From Ralstonia pickettii (GTDB taxonomy: Bacteria > Pseudomonadota > Gammaproteobacteria > Burkholderiales > Burkholderiaceae), in NCBI RefSeq assembly GCF_001699815.1, contig NZ_MCGB01000027.1:23693-87692 (forward strand): a stretch of DNA of 64,000 bases. Direction: 5' to 3'. Positions 61,125-64,000 of the stretch are shown here, piece by piece. Made by a program: the position numbers and the translations under genes. Every line of letters begins with the position of its first letter. Positions within the stretch are counted from its first letter, which is position 1. The notes under the pieces are model-generated. The model was not told where the DNA came from, ran no database searches, and saw only the letters and a list, made by a program, of their open reading frames with translations.

Positions 61125-63368
61125 CTAAACCGTGTCAAACGGCAGCTTGCGCTGACGCTTGCCGGTCAGGGTGAACAGCGCATTGGCTACCGCCGGTGCA
61201 ATCGGCGGCGTGCCGGGCTCGCCCAGACCGGTCGGGTTGTCTTCCGACGGCACGAAGAACACGTTCACCGGCGGCGCGTCGGGCATGCGCACGGGTGGGA
61301 AGTCGGTGAAGTTGCTGTTCTTGGTGGCACCGTTTTCGATGTCGATGGCAAAGCCGGGTTGAATCATCGCCAGACCGAACACGCACGCGCCCTGGATCTG
61401 CGCTTCCGCGCCCATCGGGTTGACCACGCGGTTGGCATGCACGCCGGCCGTGACGCGATGCACGCGCGGCTTGCCCTGGTCGACCGACACCTCAACCACG
61501 TACGCCACCACCGATTCGAACGACGCATGCACCGCAACGCCCCAGGCCTGACCCTTGGGCAGCTTGCGCTTGCCGTAGCCGGACTTGTCGACGGCGAGCT
61601 GCAGCGCCGAACGATGGCGTTCATGTTCCTTGCCCGTAAAGCGCGCGAGGCGGAAAGCGACGGGGTCTTGCTTGGCCGCGTGCGCAACCTCGTCAACCAT
61701 CGTCTCCATCACGTAGGCCGTATGCGTGTGGCCCACGGAACGCCACCACAGCACCGGCACGTTCACGTCCGGATGGTGCACCGTCAACTGCATCGGGAAG
61801 CCGTAGTCGTTTTCGATCACGCCCTCGACCATGGTCTCGTCCACACCGTTCTTGACCATGAAGGCTTCGAACGGCGTGCCCTTGAGGATCGACTGACCGA
61901 CGATCACGTGGTCCCAGCCGACGACCTTGCCGCTGTTGTCCACGCCCACGTTGACGCGGTGCAGGTGCATCGGGCGGTAGTAGCCGCCGCGGATGTCGTC
62001 TTCGCGGCTCCAGATCACCTTGACGGGGCCGTTGTGCCCAGCTGCCGCATAGGCCTTTGCCACGTTGGCCGCTTCAACCACGTAGTCCGACGTGACGATC
62101 GCGCGCCGGCCAAAACCGCCGCCCGCCATCATCGTGTTCAGCTCGATCTTCTCGGGCGATACGCCGAGCACCTTGGCGATGGCACCCTGGTCAATGGTCT
62201 GGAACTGCGAGCCGACCCACACCTTCGCGCCCGTGGTCTTGCCGCCGTCCTTCTGCAGATCGATCGTGCAGTTCAGCGGCTCCATCGGCGCGTGCGCGAG
62301 GTACGGAAATTCGTAATCGGCCTGAATGCGCGTTGCGGCAGATTGGATTGCGCTCACGTCGCCAGCCTTGGCCACCGTTCCGGGCTGGCCGGCGAGCTTC
62401 TTGTACTCCTCCATCAGCGCCGGTGTGGACACCGTCGAGCCGGCGTCTTCCCACGTGACCTGCAACGCATCGCGGCCCTGCTTGGCTGGCCAGTACCCGT
62501 CGGCAATCACGGCGACGCCCGTGCCGCCACGGTCGGTCGGGATCTGCAGCACATCAACCACACCCTTGACCGCCTTAGCCGCAGCCACGTCGTACTTGGC
62601 CACCTTGCCGCCAAAGCGCGGCGGGCGGGCCAGCACCGCCACCTTCATGTTGGGCAGGCGCGTGTCGAGGCCAAACTTGAGCGAGCTGTCGAGCTTCGCG
62701 CGCGCATCGAGGCGCGGCGTCGGCTTGCCGACGATGCGGAACTGCGACGGGTTCTTCAGCGTGACCTGCGCCGGCACCGGCAGCGCCATCGCGGCCTGAG
62801 CAAGCTCGCCGTACGTGGCGCGGTGGCTGCCCGACGTGACCACACCATTGGCGGTGCGGCATGTCGACGGATCGACCTTCCAGCGCTCGGCCGCCGCCGA
62901 GATCAACATGGCACGCGCGCGGCCGCCCAGTTCGCGGTATTGCTGGAACGAGTGATTGAGCGCCGTCGAGCCGCCCGTCATCTGGATCCCGAAGCCCGGG
63001 TCCTTGTATGGGTCGCCCGCGGGCGCCAACATGCCGCGCACATTGCGCCAATCGACATCGAGTTCTTCAGCCAGCGCCATCGGCAATGCCGTGTGCACGC
63101 CCTGACCGAACTCCAGCCGGTTCACCGCTACGGTGACGGTGTTGTCCGGCGCGATGATGATGAACGCCTGCGGCGGCGATGGCGGCTTGGCCTTTGCGTC
63201 CTGCGCGCCGGCCAGCACCGGTGCCACGCCCAGGGCCAGGCCGCCGCCGGCCAGCGTCGTGAGTTTCAGAAAGCTGCGGCGATCAAGCGTTGCCGACCCG
63301 GCCTCCGCAGAGGCGGGTTGATGTTGCGCGCCGCCACCGGCCAGCGCTTCAAGATTTCGAATACGCAT
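61125..63368 (-). CDS. molybdopterin-binding oxidoreductase large subunit (IorB/aldehyde oxidase type)
   Basis: The 747-residue protein has a twin-arginine signal (DRRSFLKLTTLAGGGLALG near residue 29) and is exported folded. It belongs to the xanthine dehydrogenase/aldehyde oxidase group, closest in layout to isoquinoline 1-oxidoreductase beta subunits. Motifs include VNRLEFGQGVHTALPMALAE, FQQYRELGGRARAMLISAAA, MAGGGFGRRAIVTSDYVVEA, QGACVFGLAMIQ and the catalytic Glu in PTGLGEPGTPPIAPAVANAL. The substrate may be an aldehyde or N-heterocycle. It pairs with the 2Fe-2S subunit upstream. Confidence 0.9.
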   Translation of the reverse strand: MRIRNLEALAGGGAQHQPASAEAGSATLDRRSFLKLTTLAGGGLALGVAPVLAGAQDAKAKPPSPPQAFIIIAPDNTVTVAVNRLEFGQGVHTALPMALAEELDVDWRNVRGMLAPAGDPYKDPGFGIQMTGGSTALNHSFQQYRELGGRARAMLISAAAERWKVDPSTCRTANGVVTSGSHRATYGELAQAAMALPVPAQVTLKNPSQFRIVGKPTPRLDARAKLDSSLKFGLDTRLPNMKVAVLARPPRFGGKVAKYDVAAAKAVKGVVDVLQIPTDRGGTGVAVIADGYWPAKQGRDALQVTWEDAGSTVSTPALMEEYKKLAGQPGTVAKAGDVSAIQSAATRIQADYEFPYLAHAPMEPLNCTIDLQKDGGKTTGAKVWVGSQFQTIDQGAIAKVLGVSPEKIELNTMMAGGGFGRRAIVTSDYVVEAANVAKAYAAAGHNGPVKVIWSREDDIRGGYYRPMHLHRVNVGVDNSGKVVGWDHVIVGQSILKGTPFEAFMVKNGVDETMVEGVIENDYGFPMQLTVHHPDVNVPVLWWRSVGHTHTAYVMETMVDEVAHAAKQDPVAFRLARFTGKEHERHRSALQLAVDKSGYGKRKLPKGQAWGVAVHASFESVVAYVVEVSVDQGKPRVHRVTAGVHANRVVNPMGAEAQIQGACVFGLAMIQPGFAIDIENGATKNSNFTDFPPVRMPDAPPVNVFFVPSEDNPTGLGEPGTPPIAPAVANALFTLTGKRQRKLPFDTV

Positions 63369-63387
63369 CGTGAATTCTCCGGTGGGC

Positions 63388-63846
63388 TCAGGCGAGCGAT
63401 TTCGCTGCGTCGTGAATGGCCGCGCGAATGCGTTGGTACGTCGCGCAGCGGCACAGGTTGCCAGCCATCGCGCTGTCGATGTCGGCGTCGGTTGGCTTCT
63501 TCTTGGTGCGCAGCAAACCCACCGCGCTCATCATCTGGCCGCTTTGGCAGTAGCCGCATTGCGCCACGTCGTGCTTGACCCAGGCATCGAGCACGGCCTT
63601 GCCGACCTTGTCGTCGGCGATGTGTTCAGACGTGGTGATCTGCTGGCCGGCCACCGCAGAGATCGGCAGCACGCAGCTGCGCGTGGGCTGGCCGTTCAGG
63701 TGCACCGTGCAGGCGCCGCACGAGGCGACACCGCAACCGAACTTCGTGCCTGTCAGACCGAGGTTGTCGCGCAACGCCCAGAGCAGCGGCGTCGATGGAT
63801 CAGCATCAACTTCCACCGGTTTGCCGTTGATGTTCAACGTGACCAT
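63388..63846 (-). CDS. (2Fe-2S)-binding small subunit of the molybdoenzyme (IorA type)
   Basis: The start at MVTLNINGKPVEVDADPSTP (AAGGAG upstream) gives 152 residues. An N-terminal plant-ferredoxin-like cluster has GTKFGCGVASCGACTVHLNG and SCVLPI. A C-terminal helical cluster has AQCGYCQSGQMMSAVGLLRT and GNLCRCATYQRIRAAI. All eight expected Cys are present. It carries electrons from the Mo centre. The gene lies 19 nt before the large subunit gene. The last 154 nt of the window, upstream of it, show no gene and probably hold its promoter. Confidence 0.93.
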   Translation of the reverse strand: MVTLNINGKPVEVDADPSTPLLWALRDNLGLTGTKFGCGVASCGACTVHLNGQPTRSCVLPISAVAGQQITTSEHIADDKVGKAVLDAWVKHDVAQCGYCQSGQMMSAVGLLRTKKKPTDADIDSAMAGNLCRCATYQRIRAAIHDAAKSLA

Positions 63847-64000
63847 TGGGGGATTCTCCTTGTGGGGCGTGAGGGGTCTTGCCGCTATAAACCCGCTGAT
63901 ATAGCGGGCGGGCGGCATGAACGGGGTGTATTAAAGCAGGTTCGGATGGGTTCTGCTGGCGCCCACGTCACATGGTTTCTGGCTGGCGGGCGGCCTTTTT

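Noticed and set aside
61359..63578. A 739-residue open frame on the plus strand opposite the molybdoenzyme genes
   Set aside because: It is antisense to clear motif-bearing genes and is rich in Arg, His and Ala, the usual artefact of GC-rich third positions.
1..64000. Insertion sequences, integrases, tRNA or rRNA genes
   Set aside because: I saw no transposase or integrase motifs, no terminal repeats, and no cloverleaf-like segments, so the island borders are not marked by known mobile elements.

Overview
The window is about 64 kb of GC-rich, densely packed betaproteobacterial DNA and reads like a Ralstonia-type genome (Burkholderiales). The evidence is the flagellar gene order, the H-NS-like protein with its CKYRDP-type tail, a Gram-negative porin, the small lipoproteins and the codon use. 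In characterised Ralstonia this flagellar region lies on the second replicon (megaplasmid or chromosome 2). That placement is established knowledge about relatives and is not visible here. Species is not assigned.

Layout. 1-4.7 kb: accessory membrane and envelope genes (partial AI-2E-type permease, DUF1345 protein, two small lipoproteins, a secreted repeat protein with six FDxYTEGA units, a GNAT acetyltransferase and a DedA-rhodanese fusion). 5.0-12.3 kb: fliFGHIJK, read leftward. 12.5-25.4 kb: a rightward block that starts with fliE, continues through twelve nucleotide-sugar, glycosyltransferase and sugar-tailoring genes, then a second fliE, an ohr-ohrR peroxide module and a second TPR glycosyltransferase. 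25.4-29.4 kb: fliC-fliD-fliS-fliT, leftward. 29.8-32.3 kb: a LuxR-type regulator with a degenerate receiver, and a GGDEF/EAL protein. 32.7-37.0 kb: fliLMNOPQR. 37.0-38.7 kb: a FabG-like reductase, a small probably truncated ORF and a DUF1275 protein. 38.8-49.5 kb: flgBCDEFGHIJKL, leftward. 49.9-51.8 kb: flgAMN. 52.2-59.4 kb: a second LuxR regulator with a degenerate receiver, porin, HutC/GntR regulator, H-NS-like protein, a small membrane protein, a second GGDEF/EAL protein with an altered GGDQF motif, and a glycine-zipper lipoprotein. 59.4-59.9 kb: a gene-free stretch with several DnaA-box-like 9-mers. 59.9-63.8 kb: a molybdoenzyme pair (2Fe-2S and Mo-pterin subunits) with an Ohr protein and a MobA-like nucleotidyltransferase downstream.

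How it works together. Nearly the whole flagellum (export gate except FlhAB, MS and C rings, rod, hook, rings, caps, filament, chaperones, anti-sigma factor) is encoded here. Sigma-28-like promoters (TAAAGTTT-N11-GCCGATAA type) can be read upstream of fliC, fliD, flgK, flgL, flgM and the first GGDEF/EAL gene, which fits a late flagellar class under FlgM control. The most notable system is the 10 kb block between two fliE copies. It encodes CDP-glucose synthesis and dehydration, an epimerase-like protein, a sugar aminotransferase, a C-methyltransferase, an acetyltransferase, WbqC, a CmcI-type protein, a PhyH-type oxygenase and three glycosyltransferases. It looks like a pathway for an unusual C-methylated, acylated amino-deoxy sugar, probably attached to flagellin, although surface polysaccharide remains an alternative.
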